Origin: Verticillium longisporum
Taxonomy: Eukaryota > Ascomycota > Sordariomycetes > Glomerellales > Plectosphaerellaceae
DNA length: 64,000 nt
Assembly (NCBI GenBank): GCA_019188255.1
Contig: JAETXT010000002.1
Coordinates: 2,666,001-2,730,000, forward strand
Direction: 5' to 3'
The notes beneath the pieces are model-generated. The model ran no database searches. It was not told where the DNA came from and saw only the letters and a program-made list of their open reading frames with translations. Both the position numbers and the translations under genes were made by a program. Shown in pieces: positions 13,628 to 26,182 of this stretch (the stretch's first letter is position 1; every line of letters begins with the position of its first letter).

Positions 13628-16084
13628 TTATTTCGTCCGCTTCGCCTCGAGCTCCTTCTCGTACTTGGCGATAAGCTCCTTCCTACACACACGACGTGGT
13701 CAGCACTTTATCAAATCATACCAATAAGACGAGGGGAAGAAAACGTACTGAAGGTGGGGTGGCGCGGGCGCGTAGTGGCTGAATTCCATGCCGAACTCGC
13801 CCTTGCCCTGCGTGGCGGCGCGCAGCTGCGAGCTGAAGCCGAACATGGAGTTGAGCGAGCAGTCGCAGATGAGGGTGAAGTCCTCGGTGCCAATCTCCGT
13901 GTCGATAATGGTGGCGCTGCGCTTGTTCATGAGCATGAGGATGCTGCCCTGGAACTCGTTGGGCGCCGTAATGGTCGTCTTCATGAGGGGCTCGAGCACC
14001 TGGCCGCCGGCGTCGACAAAGGCCTTCTTGAACGCCATCTGCGTGGCGAGGTTGAAGGCGTGGTCGGACGAATCGGTAACGTGCGTGGAGCCGTCGTTGA
14101 CAACCATGTGCGTGCCGATGACCCTGTGGCCCAGCAGGGGGCCGCGCGTGACAGACTCCTCGAAACCCTTGGCGCATGCGGAAAGGTACTTGTCGGGGAT
14201 GGTACCGCCGACAACCTTCTCCTCGAACAGGTTGGCCTCGGGGTCCGTGTGGGGTTCGAGGAAACCGGCAACACGCGCGTAGTCACCGGGACCACCGGAC
14301 TGGCGCTTGAAGAGGTAGTCGTAGTCGACGTGGCGGGAGACGGTCTCGCGGTAGGCGACGCGGGGCTGGCCCGTGACGCAATCGCACTTGTACTCGCGGC
14401 GGAGACGCTCAACGTAAATCTCGAGATGCAGTTCGCCCATACCGGAAATAATGGTTTCCTCACTCTCCTCGTCAACATGAAGACGGAACGTGGGGTCCTC
14501 TCGCTGGAAACGATTCATGGCCTTGCTGAAGTTGTCGGCATCGGCGCTGCGCTTGGGCTTGATCGACAGCGACATGACGGCGTCGGGCACGAACATGGAG
14601 GTCATGGTGTAGGGGAGGCCACCGTCGGTAAAAGTGTCACCGGAAGCGCAGTCAACGCCGAAAACGGCGCAGATTTCACCGGCACCAATCTCGTTGACGT
14701 CCTCCATCTCGTTGGAGTGCATGCGCACGATACGGGGAATGCGGACCTTTTTGTCGGTGCGAGAGTTGAACAGGTAGGAACCCTTCTTGAGCTTGCCTTG
14801 GTAGACGCGGATGTAGGTCAGCTGGCCGTAGTTGTTCTCCTCGAGCTTGAAGGCGAGGCCGACAAAGGGAAGCGAGTTGTAGGGGACCAGCTTGACCTCC
14901 TTCTCGTCCTTGGACTTGTCGAGGGCCGTGTTGGTGATTTCACCGGGGTTGGGCAGGTAGTCGCAGACAGCATCCAGCACGGGCTGGATACCCTTGTTAG
15001 CGAGAGCAGATCCCATGAGGACAGGCGTGAACTTGAGGGCGATGGTGGCACGGCGGATGGCGGCCTTGATCTGCGCAGTCGTGGGGACCTGCTCTTCAAG
15101 GAAGATCTCGGCAATCTCGTCGTCGACGTCAGCCAGCTTCTCGATGAGCTCCTGGCGCTTCTCCTCGACCTGTTGCTTAAGCTGGGGAGGGATCACGTCG
15201 GTGCGCTTGACGTCGAGGCCACGGGCACCCTCAAAGTAGATGGCCTGCATGTCGACAATGTCAATGACACCCTCGTGCTCGTCTTCCAGTCCGATGGGCA
15301 CCTGAATGGCAGCAGCGGGAATCTTGAGCTTCTTGTTGATCTGATCGACGGCTTTCCAGGGGTTGGAGCCAACACGATCCATCTTGTTCACGAAGCTGAG
15401 ACGGGGAATGTCGTAGCGCTTCATCTGTCGATCCACAGTGATCGTCTGACTCTGCACACCACTGACGGCGCACAGGATCATGACCGCACCATCAAGAACG
15501 CGCAGAGCGCGCTCGACCTCAATGGTGAAATCGATATGTCCGGGAGTGTCGATAATGTTGACATGGTACGTTTCTTCTTTTCCGTTCTCCACCTTCTTCC
15601 AGTCGGCAAAGGTAGCAGCCGACTGAATGGTGATACCCTTCTCTCGCTCGAGGTCCATCGAGTCCATCTTGGCGCCGGCACAGTCCTTGCCACGGACTTC
15701 GTGAATCGAGTTGATGCGACCAGTGTAGAAGAGCACACGCTCTGTGCATGTTGTCTTTCCGCTGTCGATGTGGGCCGCGATGCCAATGTTTCGTACTCGG
15801 GAAAGTCGATGGGCTTCTTCGGGGGACATACGCGCGAGGACAGCGTCGGGCGTGAGGGCGTCAGAGTTATTCTGGGCCATCTTGAGGGCCTCCTGGGCGG
15901 CCTCGCTGGATCGGAACCTCGTCGTCTGGGTAAAAGTCCGCCTGGCCTCGATCTGGCAGACAGCCCCTGAAGGGGTGGATCTGGTGTTGAAGGCAATGCT
16001 GAAGCATCGCGCTCCTCGGGCCTGGGACGTTGCGCCCACGAAAAGGCCGCCATTCGGCACTCTGAGAGCCCTTGAAGCCCTCAT
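13628..16084 (-). CDS. MEF1: Mitochondrial translation elongation factor G
   Basis: A 796-aa translational GTPase that drives tRNA/mRNA translocation on the mitochondrial ribosome. Exons are 16084-13749 and 13682-13628; the final exon adds [18 protein letters not shown]. The first 60 or so residues are Arg/Ser/Thr-rich without acidic residues, a typical mitochondrial presequence. GTPase motifs: AHIDSGKTT (104-112), the switch region with [14 protein letters not shown] and NKMD. Domains II-V follow with the usual [14 protein letters not shown] and RGPLLGHRV motifs. The ATG at 16084 is used because the codon before the extended frame is TTG. The gene is intact despite frameshifts in neighbours. 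The fit to the one-intron model is exact in frame. Confidence 0.95.
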
Positions 16085-17113
16085 CGTGACCAATGGGGAG
16101 GATTGTGGGAAGGCAAAATGGGCGAGAAGGAAACTCGTTAGGGAATGACCAGGGCCATCGAAATAGACTGATGAGCGATGCGATAGCCCATGGAGCGAAA
16201 CTTTTTTAGCTGACGGTTGATTGGAGGAGCCGCGCAGTCACGTGGGTTCGTGTCTTCCATGTTCCTGACTAAGGCACGGCCCGCCTCAGATTTGAGTCAA
16301 GCGGCTTCCGACGTGTGCCTTTTTTTGCTCACCCATGTAAACTGAACTCACCTGCTCCTCATATTCACAGCTGAGTTTGTTGTATCCGTGCTCTGCAGTC
16401 ACGCCACTTGGTAGCTTTGAGTGCGAGGACCCTCCGTCTCGAATATGCATAAAAGGTGCACCGCATGCACGTCCAAATAAGAACGCATCTCTCGTTGCCG
16501 AAACCTTGAAGGGGAACCTTGGAGCAAGCAACGCCGTATACTACGGTCGGGGGCATGTGTTATTCTAGGAGATGAGAGATGGTTTCGTTTCCGACATTTG
16601 CAGAAGCTCTGCAGCTACAGCAGCCTCTTCCAGCCCCGCCACAGGAAGCCATTTTCCCCAGACAACCATTTTACAGGTGGTTTTGAAATGGTAACGAAAC
16701 GATATCTTTCAGTCGGGCCTTGCTCCGGCGATTCTCCCAATTCAAAGACTGATCAGATAATGTGCAGCTACGACTTCGTACAGGCATCATTGTTCGTAAT
16801 AATTTGCGTTGATGTACAATTCTTCCGAACCCGCAAGCCACAGTCATCACAAACCAGCCCAGCCAGCCTTAGGCGCCGCGGTGGCTTGGTTGTTTAATTC
16901 ATGCGTCAAGGCAATAGGCCAATATGAGCGCTACCCGACAAGATGGAGTATTCATGCCATGGAGTATCCATGAAATGCCTGATCAATGACATTGATCCAT
17001 ATAATGACGGCAGCCCGATGTTGGTCCTTCCTCTCGCAGGTTATGTGGCCGAAGTTCGGTAACCTCTCTTTTGTGGCCAGTGCCTGAGTTTCTCCACGTC
17101 AAACCGTCCCGCA
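16085..17113. other. Divergent promoter region
   Basis: About 1 kb between the starts of MEF1 (-) and the aspartic protease gene (+). No frame with recognisable protein, no RNA gene seen. Confidence 0.5.
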
Positions 17114-18507
17114 ATGCAGAAAGCCCTCACCCTCATCCTGTGCCAGGTTATGCTAGCCGGTGCACATGACGGAGTCGTGTACTTGGATATTGAAAGGAAG
17201 GTAGTCGATTACGAGCCTAGCTTACAACGTCGATATAATCCAACCGTCGAAAGCAGGGTTGCCAACGGCCACATCGGCTACTTCACAAAGGTCAAGATAG
17301 GAACGCCGGGCCAGGAACTGTCACTCCATCTGGATACTGGGAGTGCCGACCTTTGGGTGCCATACACGTCAGCCAAAATTTGTCGAGTAAAAGGAGCGAG
17401 CAACTGCAAGCTCGGGACCTGTAAGTGCGGCACCCTGGAGCTTGATGTGATGGCATCACTGACGCCATTTGGCCAGATAATCCGCTCAAGTCACTCACTT
17501 ATCGCCTTGCCGCACCGAATAAGTTCAAGATCGCGTACCTCGACCAAAGCTCGGCTTCGGGTGACTACTTCGAGGACACTGTCGAGATCGGTGGTACCAG
17601 GGTCTCAAGTCTGGGCATGGGCCTTGCCAGACAGTCAACCGTGCCATATGGACTGGCCGGCATTGGATACCACCATAATGTCGCATTGCAGACTTGGGGA
17701 AACATTTACGACAACTTGCCCGTACGCATGGAGAGGCTAGGACTCATCAACACGGTGGCCTACAGTCTCTGGCTCAATAACCTGGGTGAGCTGCGTATCC
17801 TCTGGAGCAATTCATGAAGTGGACCCGAGCTGACTTACCTTCAAGACGCCGCAGGCGGTAGTCTCTTGTTTGGCGGCATTGACACTGAAAAGTACGTTGG
17901 GAACCTCAAAGTGGTGCCGGTGCTGAAGAACCACCTGGGAAAATACGACTACTTCGGAGTTGCCATGGCTGGTATCAGTGTAGGGCGTGGGAATCATGAC
18001 TTGTCGCTGCCCTGTCACGAATGCTCGATCCGCGCAGTGCTCGACAGCGGCGCGACGTTGAGCTTCCTCCCCAATGACCTAGCACACGCTATGTGGGAAG
18101 AAGCTGGCGTCAAGTGGTCAAGTAACCTCAAGGCACCTATGCTGCCATGCTCGCGCGCAAGAGGTCGGGAAAAGTTTGCGTTCCATTTTGGAGATGACCA
18201 AGGGCCGACGATCAAAGTCCGAATAGGCGAGCTTGTGATTGATTCAACAAAGTGGCCCAACGCCAGCGGTAAGCCTCTTATCGGGGGTGAAGGGAGTCCC
18301 TGGAAGGGGCGGCGTCTCTGCCAGTTTGGGATACGAAATCAAACCCGGCCACCTTATATCCTAGGAGATTCATTCCTGAGGTCAGCGTACCTGGTGCACG
18401 ATCTTGTCAACCACGAGGTTGGTATGGCGGAGACCCTATTCAATGCAACAAGATCGGGAATCACGCCGTTCCCTTCTTACGGGGCTCGCATCCCGGTTGA
18501 CAAATAA
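17114..18507 (+). CDS. Secreted pepsin-like aspartic protease (family A1)
   Basis: Exons 17114-17420, 17477-17785 and 17846-18507 give 425 aa; both introns (56 and 60 bp) have GTAAGT/GTGAGC donors, and the joins restore the conserved text exactly. Residues 1-17 form a signal peptide. A propeptide of about 35 residues with a basic pair (QRRY) precedes the mature enzyme. The two catalytic aspartates are D74 in LDTGSADLWV and D272 in VLDSGATLSF. The flap region and the FGGID segment before the second lobe are present. The C-terminus has no hydrophobic tail, so a GPI anchor as in yapsins is unlikely and the enzyme is probably released. Likely roles are nutrient scavenging or host/wall protein cleavage; substrate is unknown. 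Confidence 0.9.
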
Positions 18508-20457
18508 GACGCGAGCTCTGGGTGTTGGGCTAGGATACCAGCGATCGTACTCTCTTGCTATCGAACAACAAACAGGTCACAAAATGGGGTGAGGGGGAAA
18601 GTCTGTCAGCTGAGGTCATCATCCTCTGAAGGGTGCACAGCTGATGCCGTACGACACAAGCAATGCTCCTACGCTGATACCAGAGCCAATATGGGGTCGA
18701 AAAATTTAATCCCTTCATAAACAAGCAGAGGAAAGTTTGGGGGGGGGTGATCGGCAGCCGCATCACTGGTAGGGCTGAGCTGTTCAGCCTCCTCTTGGTG
18801 TTATGGTGGCTGTCGAATGATGTGAGCAAAAAGCGTGTGGCAGTGATGTGACTTCATCAACGCCAGCACAAGGCTTGGAGGTGCGTCAGGATCGTCTAAC
18901 TCGTTGCTAGGGCGGCATTCTGTTGCTGGCTGATTGGGCGAGGTACATGACGTGTATGCAGGTCTGAGACTAGATAGATGCAGATGTCTTGGACACGGTT
19001 GATAGGTGCCTGCGCCTCCTGATAGGACAAACAGACACCACATGGCTGTTGCGCTACGCGGGGACGAAGCCGGCGAGCTCGGAACGACCGACGTCGCTTG
19101 TATTCGCTGATGGCATCCAAAGTCTTGGTCGGTCAAAAAGGGGGTGGGATAACGATCGAGACTTGAATGAGAAGCACTTCCTTCTAACACTGCTCATCTG
19201 GCTATGCATAATGGCTGAAGTGGACGGTCCAGGATGTCTAAGCATCGGTCATTGCCGTCTGTGGAGGCCAGGGGACCTGGCCCGTGTGTGTGTGGGGACC
19301 GGCGGAAGGTCGTGTTGCCCTCACAATGTAGGTACCTATGTCGCGGGGGTCCTGAATGCACCACCAAAAACGAGCTGAGGTGCATCGCTTGGTTAGCCAG
19401 GAACAGGTAGCACAGTGCGACGCCCCGGCGGGTAGCAGCAGAGACAATGTCGCCAAAGATGCGTTCGCTAGAGATAGTTAGCAACACGAAAGACCGAAGC
19501 TGCCTCATGCTCGAAGATCGCGATGCAGAGTGCCATAGGTAGCCATAGATTGACTTTTGAGAGGCAGCCGTCTGCTGATGCCACAGGGCAGACTTCAAAC
19601 GCTGGTCGGCCTCAGTCCCCATCATTCGAGAGCACCGCCCCAACGTCCTGGGTCAGGCTGTCGGTCATCACTTCTGAGTGGACGCGTGCGACGCAACTGC
19701 CACACTGCATGTACCTTCCAGCTCAAAGCCCCTTGAGAGGCAATTGAGAATCGAGTATCGGTTTTGGGGGGGGAGCCAGCGACGATATGCAGATTTGGCC
19801 AGAAAGAGAAGGCGAGTGAGAGAGGTAGCGCAGCAACCAAATGGAGATGAAAAGGTGTTTCGAGACGCGAAGTCGCCCAAGGCCTGACCAAGATGGACCT
19901 AAGAATCGGATGACATAACAAATTACCCCGGTCCTCCAGTGGACCCAGTCCAGGAAGGCAGCAGTGCGCCGAGAGGTCCGGCTTTTGCGTCTTACCCTGA
20001 CCGCAAGCAAGAAAGAACAGCCCGACCCGCTAGCCCGCCTGCCAATTGATCGCGTCGGTACTTTCCTAGCAGAGCTGGCTGCCCGCCTACCATGTGCTCC
20101 ACGTCTGCGCCCGTATTCACTGCCAGTCAGACAGGCATTGTCCTGCACACAAGTAGGCACACGACAAGTACGTCCGTGTCCCAGCTGCCGTACCTGAAGT
20201 GAGGCAAGGTTGCCCAGGTGCTCTACCCCAGCCCCATCATCGTCCATCTCTCGTCCTCTTTTCGTTCTTTCTTTCTCTTTTCTGCTTTACTGCGACAACC
20301 CTCTCAACTCTCTGATTCTCACGAACGCACACCTCTCACCAACCCCGTCTTCGACAGCGTCCATGTCTCAGCCGATCTGACGAGACATCGTGCCGCCAGA
20401 CGTCTGGACCCCGCCTTGGGATTCTCGTCCGGTCTCTGCTCCTTCCACCCCACCTTT
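18508..20457. other. Long intergenic region, nothing recognised
   Basis: Nearly 2 kb without a supportable gene. It contains a G9 run near 18740, a G7 run near 19770 and scattered short frames without family resemblance. The right end (20220-20457) is pyrimidine-rich and probably holds the promoter and 5' leader of the next gene. Confidence 0.5.
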
Positions 20458-21977
20458 ATGAATCGCCATCCAGTCGCTCGTTTTTTGTTCAACAATCATG
20501 CATCTATTCGCCCAGGGCCTGCCGCTCTTGTCTTGTCTCCAGACTCTTGGGAAGATGTACGGAGGCGGCAAGTCCTCGCCCGTCGTCAACAGGGCAATGA
20601 GCGCAAGCTTGTGACAATTGTACGCCTTCGCTACCACTTTCGGCTGGCTCGCACCAGCCAACGCCTCGCTCGTCTGTGCCATGCTAATCATCCTTGCTCC
20701 AGATTATTTTAGCCTGCCTCATGGGCCTGATCCTTCTGACGTTACTTTATCTCGTGATTCGCGCATTTCGATTTCGCCATGCAAACAAAAAGAAGGGAGG
20801 CAACACCCAGACTGGCAACCGCGGCTGGTTTTCTGGTCTGTCGCTGACCGGTCGCGGACGCGATTATCAGCAAGCCCACGACGCTGATGCAGTTGAAGCT
20901 TCTACTGGCCGACGAAACCGCACCTCGGTCCGCTTTGCCCCTGCTGCCGGCGACGGGAATGCTTCCTCGAATACTACCTCGACGATTGACCGCAATACTT
21001 CGGTCCGCTCCGTCATGACTCTGCCTGCTTACAGGGCCCAAGCTCTCGAGAATGAGCAGGTCATCGGCCGCGAAGGCGAGAGAGATGGTGTCGATGTTGT
21101 TGTCGAAAACCCCACGGCCGAGGAGGACGAGGAAAGAAGGGAGCGCGAAATGGCATCACTCTACGAGATCCGCGTGGCCCGCCGACAGGAAATCGTCGAC
21201 CGTGAGGAGCGCAGACGAGAGCGACAGGATGCTAGGACTCGAAACGATGTTGTGGCACTCCAAAACATCAGGGACAGGACTCGTGCTGCCAGTAACAACT
21301 CTGTGCTGGAGGAACTACGCCGCGATCACGAGCGCCTCAAGAACGAACGTCAACGCGCAGTCTCGAGCGTATCATATGGCGATCTCGGCGTTGCACGGCA
21401 CGATGGAACACGCCTGCGCGCCAACAGCAACGAGAGCGAAAGGATGGGCTTATTGTCTGACGCTGCTAGCATCGCTGCCACATCAACCCGCTCTGGCATC
21501 ATCTCGCCCATGCAACACCAAAGAGCAGCTAGCTCAGGCTCCGTCTTGAGCTTTGACAGCGATCTCCCGTCGCCAGGATTGCCGAGCTCACGCGCCAGCT
21601 CCCGACCTGCGACTCCTCGACTTCATACCCGAGCCGGGTCGAGCCCCGGAACCATCGAGCCCGTTTCGGACATGCCCCTCCACTCACCTCCTGGATACGA
21701 AGACGTCTCATTGGAAGATACTCGCTCGGGGGCTACAACTCCTCACAATGAGCCGCCTCCCGTATACAGCGGACCTGCGCAGCGAAGAGCCTCGCAGTTG
21801 GTGACGGAAATGTCTGATTTGGCTGCCGGGAGGCGGTCGCCTACAGATCGCCGAGCTGATGAGGACTCTCCCTCCCCGAGGAGTGGCAGTACTGCGCCTC
21901 AACTACCACAACTCCGCCTCCAGCCTCTCCCCCAGATCGTCATTGAGCCTTCAAGCGCAAGACCACAGGACGACTAA
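20458..21977 (+). CDS. Single-pass membrane protein with long disordered cytosolic tail
   Basis: Best model: exons 20458-20619 and 20703-21977 (intron 83 bp, GTACGC donor, TGCTAAT branch, CTCCAG acceptor), 478 aa. The join yields QQGNERKLVTIIILACLMG, placing a basic segment directly before one transmembrane helix (about residues 53-76). After it come a positively charged stop-transfer stretch (RFRHANKKK), a charged helical region rich in Arg/Glu (about 195-280), and a Ser/Pro/Arg-rich tail with many SP sites. A PPPVYSG motif near residue 410 could bind WW domains. I do not recognise the family; the layout resembles fungal plasma-membrane sensors or adaptor-binding proteins without an obvious extracellular domain. 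The N-terminus upstream of residue 50 is uncertain. Confidence 0.6.
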
Positions 21978-22580
21978 ATCAGAGTGGTAGTCCATTGATT
22001 GCCACCACATGACTAATTCCAACACAACCCCACACCTGAGATGATAATGATATACCAAGGGGTTCGAACAAAGACAGACGCTCTGGGCTGCGGGCGATCC
22101 AATGTTGTTTTATCTGATTTGCAGGGATCGTGTGCTTTCCAGGTAAACCACCTCCATCCTACAAGGCGTTTTGGGAGTAGGACGGGACAGCGGGGTTCCA
22201 TTTGTCTTTTGCTCGTTCAGCATTCTTTCGTTTTGTATATTAACCTGGGCCTTGGAGCCCAATCTGGTTCACTGAAGTACAGTTTTCAGTCCACGCGCCA
22301 GCACATAGCAACGATCCTTGGAGCGAGAAGCGAGCGATGAGATTTTGCAAGATCTAGGTCATATACATATCAATCATTTACAAGAAATGTTCTGCCTTTT
22401 CCTTCTCTGTTTAGCATTCTTGAATGCAATGCATGTGTGGCAGTTTGTTTGCGAGACACGCTGCAAGATGAACCTGATGAAGCATTGCTACCCCTGAGGC
22501 AACCACACTACAGACAGAAGGAGGTGATACGTCGATGCTGCCAATTCGGACCTCGAAAACGCCTCCTTTATCATGCACGC
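21978..22580. other. Convergent intergenic region
   Basis: Lies between the membrane protein gene (+) and the DUF3328 gene (-). Nothing beyond likely 3' UTRs. Confidence 0.5.
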
Positions 22581-23487
22581 TTAAATCCAGAGCTCATCAT
22601 CCGCCCTCTTTGCATCCAGGAACGTCCTCACCTGCTCATAGTCCCGGCATACATGCTTCGCATCCCAACCATCACTGCCCTCGAACCCAGGCGGAAACGT
22701 TGTCTGCGTGCCCTCGAGCGCCACGTCGCCGCAGCAGAGAATACTCTGGCGGAGGTATTCGAAGCAGTGCTGTAGGTGAAAGCCCCCGTCCTCCGGGTCG
22801 TCGGCTTCGCGGTCATGTTGATCGTGCTCATCCTCGGCGCGGCGCCGCCCGCTCGCTGCACCCGGCTGGAGGGAGGCGAACTCTTTGACGATCGTGTGGA
22901 GGCAGTGCAGCTGATGTGTTACGCTCGTAGTGAAGACGCGCTTGGGCGCGTATTCGGAGAGGGGTGTAGGGAGGTTGTTGAGATCCTTGGCTGGGGTGGT
23001 GTCGAGATAGCCGAGCCCACGCGGGACGAGGTCGAGCCATGCGTCCTGTGTCTCGTTGGAGAGGAAGTTCGAGAGGTTGGTGGGGATGTAAGTCTCGGAC
23101 GGCGAGAAAGTTGTCAATTGTTGGGAGACTTGGCTCGTGTCAGCAAGAACGCTACAAGATCTGCATTTCACAGGGTAAAATGGGAGCCGCACACTCGGGG
23201 ATAAAGCCTGTGATGTCGCCATTCTGCGACATTCGGTTGGAGGGTTCTTGTTGTTGCGTTTGGCGGTCGAGGACGAGAAGGAGAATAATTATTAGGAGTG
23301 ATGTGTCGAGGATCCAGCGCCAGCGGGAGAGGAATCGAAAAACTGAAGATGTTTGTGATTTCTGGTGCTCGACGTCATCGTCCCAAGGTCGGGACTCGCC
23401 GCTGTGCAGCAGTGCTGTCTTGGGCTCTGCATGGAACTGAACTTCCCTGAAGTCGTCGTCTTGGTAGGGTGATGTGTCGCGCTGCAT
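22581..23487 (-). CDS. DUF3328 / UstYa-like oxidase-type protein
   Basis: Exons 23487-23172 and 23128-22581 around a 43-bp intron (GTGAAA donor, CTGAC branch) give 287 aa. The N-terminal 57 residues are cytosolic and acidic/basic mixed; a transmembrane helix spans about 58-74 (WILDTSLLIIILLLVLD). The lumenal domain holds the two diagnostic HxxHC motifs, HQLHC at 177-181 and HLQHC at 223-227, the latter followed by EYLRQSILCCGD. In ustiloxin, cyclochlorotine and related pathways, proteins with these motifs catalyse oxidative cyclisation or chlorination/hydroxylation of peptides, probably using the His/Cys motifs. No peptide precursor or peptide-synthetase gene is visible in this window, so the substrate is unknown. 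The insertion between the motifs is Arg/Asp/Glu-rich and long. Confidence 0.9.
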
Positions 23488-25091
23488 GATGAGAAGCTCC
23501 AGGCTTTCGATCAAAAGAATCCGTGCAAAAAAAAAAAAAGATCGAAAAAAATAAAGAAAATCGTACAATGAACAAATGACGAACTATATCATCATGGAGT
23601 GAAGTGGTCCGAAACAAACGAAAGTCCCAACTCTGAACGTTTGAGTTGATGGATTTCGCAGCTACAGGTGAAGTATCTTGCTCTATCTGATTTTCAACAC
23701 TGAAACGGTCAAGGGGGGACTTCAGATGGCGGGGGTCTGGCAGGTCCTCTCCTGGGACGAGGTTGCAGTTTCGGGGCTCTGAAACGAGAGGCTGGTTCGC
23801 GGTGGAGCAAGCTCTGACGGATGCCGTTTGAGAATGAGGATGAGATTGGCTCAACGGACGATCCCCCATGGTTTGAGCCCAAAAATGAACGTGACATCTT
23901 GGCGAGCCTTCACATATCGAAGAGGGTTATGAGGCCATTATGCTTAGCCATGAAGGCCGCGTGGTTTGGTTGCTACTTGCCCACAATATGATTCCCGCAT
24001 GGTGATGGCGGCGTGTCTGTTCGTGGGCCAGCGTACGCAGCTTCCTCAGCTCGGAAGCTTCGGTTTGGACTCTTCACATGCTGCTCATCAATCGATCAAT
24101 TCGTCAGCATTTCGATGAAGCCTATATACGCGGGTGACGCTGGCAGGAACACGCGCGCGCGATACATTGTCAAAGGCGGGTGTGCTGCCCCCACACACAG
24201 CGACGTTACTCCAGACACCTGGATCGACCCAATGTGGAAGCAAGGTAAGCTGCAGTCGACGAACATGGGTCGACGCTGCCCAAACTACTAATCATCCCGC
24301 TAGGGGTATTAAGGACAGGTCAGATCTTTAAAAAATGCAGGCTGCCAATGAGAAACACCCTTGCTGGATCCCGAATTGTTAACATAATCATAGGTCCTTA
24401 GGTGTGAAGTTGCCGCAGTGCCGCAATGTAGCCGCTCCATATGGGATCTTGGCTTGATCGATGGTGTACATCAGCTGTGACTAGTTGATTGTGTAGCCAG
24501 ATGGAGAAGGGTGTGTTATGGCGCCTGGCTGATTTGGGATGCTTGGGTAAGGATTGCAAGCACAGCACATGTCGTCAATGGTGCTTGTATGGTGTTGAAT
24601 CCCGACTTGTTAAGCAGTTACTCAGCTTGAGTGATGATGCCCCTCAGAGGGGCCGCTGCTGGCCATGCTACGTCAGGGCTAGCGCGGGGCGAGCTTCCGC
24701 CAGCCGCCAGTCTTGGGCGGGACGAGTGATGGAGGGGTAGAGCTCCATGAAGCTCCCCTCCCTCCAATGGAAGAACATTTGGGACGAGAAGCAGAGAGGG
24801 GCTAGCCCAACTCAATGCCACCATGGATCAACTCGTTTGCATCGAGGATGTGATGGCGCCCGCCGATTGTCTCGACCGCGGTACGCAACGTGTCGTATCT
24901 GGTCGCCGACAGGACTGGACAAGACTAGGGCAGCTTGGTGAACAGCTTGATGTATAAGAAGGGCACGGCGTTCCTCGCTCTCACTCGATCTTGTCTTGCT
25001 ATCCATCCCATCTCTTCGTCCAGTATCACAGCTACTACCTTCACTCACAAAGCTCATCACTCATTTCAAATACGCTTGCAGAAAGGTCACC
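23488..25091. other. Divergent promoter region
   Basis: 1.6 kb between the DUF3328 gene (-) and the quinone oxidoreductase gene (+). An A-rich stretch lies at 23527-23562. A TATA-like tataag at 24953-24958 is about 135 bp upstream of the quinone oxidoreductase ATG. No gene seen. Confidence 0.5.
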
Positions 25092-26182
25092 ATGGCTCCC
25101 AAGATCGCCATCGTCTACGTAAGACCGCCCCAGCTCACTTCCCTTTTTCTTCTCCTATCTTCAGGTGTACCGGCTTCCAGCTCGAGAATATGTCTTTTTT
25201 CCAAGGACTTCCAATACTCGTATCTCTTGAGAATGGCCGAGACCTAAGGGTCTACGGGGCTCATGCCCCTCTCAAGACACCGCATTAATAGGCCCCCAGA
25301 TACGTTCATCGTATGCAAGATCGTATTAGCGGCCACCTTTACGTGCGGAGTTCCGCGCCCATCCACTTCACCTCTCGCGGCTTGAGAAAAGCACCAGTCC
25401 ACCGTGATCTGTGTTGGAGTACATGACTGATTTGAGCTACATGCTGACCGTTTTTTCCCTCCCAGTACTCCACCTACTGACATATCAGGCAGCTGGCGGA
25501 CGCCGAGAAGGCCGGCATCGACAAGGCCGGTGGCACCGCCGACCTGTATCAGTATGTCCCCCCTTGGAAGCTGCCCACTAGCTGCTGAGCGTTGCTCACT
25601 CGGTCCTCAGGATTCCCGAGACCCTCTCTGAGGATGTCCTAGCCAAGATGCACGCCCCTCCTAAGCCAACAGACGTTCCCGTCCTCGAGGACCCCAGTGT
25701 CCTTGCCGAGTACGATGCCTTCCTGCTGGGTATTCCCACTCGTTACGGCAACTTCCCCGCTCAGTGGAAGGTATGTTCACAAAGCATTGTCAGGGCAGAA
25801 TATTCCTTCGGGCAAAAACTAACAGTCATGACTCCCGCAGACTTTCTGGGACAAGACCGGCAAGCAGTGGGCGACCGGTGGCTTCTTCGGCAAGCTGGCT
25901 GGCGTCTTCATCTCGACCGGCACTCTCGGCGGCGGCCAGGAGTCCACTGCCATTGCCTCTCTGTCCACCCTCAGCCACCACGGCATCATCTACGTGCCCC
26001 TCGGCTACGCCAAGACCTTTGGCCAGCTGTCCAACCTTGAGGAGATTCACGGCGGCTCTCCCTGGGGCGCCGGTACCTTTGCTGGTGCAGATGGCTCGCG
26101 CCAGCCCACCAAGCTGGAGCTGGAGATTGCCACTCTCCAGGGCGAGCAGTTCTACCTCACCGCCAGCAAGCACTTCAGCTGA
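25092..26182 (+). CDS. WrbA-type NAD(P)H:quinone oxidoreductase with an in-frame stop
   Basis: Flavodoxin-like enzyme (fungal Pst2/Alt a 7 family) that reduces quinones with FMN and guards against redox stress. Exons 25092-25118, 25466-25551, 25611-25770 and 25841-26182 give 204 codons, the normal length, with MAPKIAIVY at the start, [35 protein letters not shown] and [13 protein letters not shown]. In exon 2 the FMN-phosphate loop reads YSTY-stop-HIRQLA: TGA at 25478-25480 stands where the family has Gly (YGHI). A single G-to-T change from GGA would explain it. Using a later acceptor would remove the loop, which would abolish FMN binding. Either the gene is a recent pseudogene or the base is miscalled. 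Intron 1 is unusually long at 347 bp. Confidence 0.88.

Noticed and set aside
13754..15970. 738-codon plus-strand frame
   Set aside because: Exactly antisense to MEF1, which is a strongly conserved gene; the frame is a by-product of GC-rich codons.
25478..25480. RNA editing as an explanation of the TGA in the quinone oxidoreductase
   Set aside because: A-to-I editing would give TGG (Trp), not the Gly the family needs.
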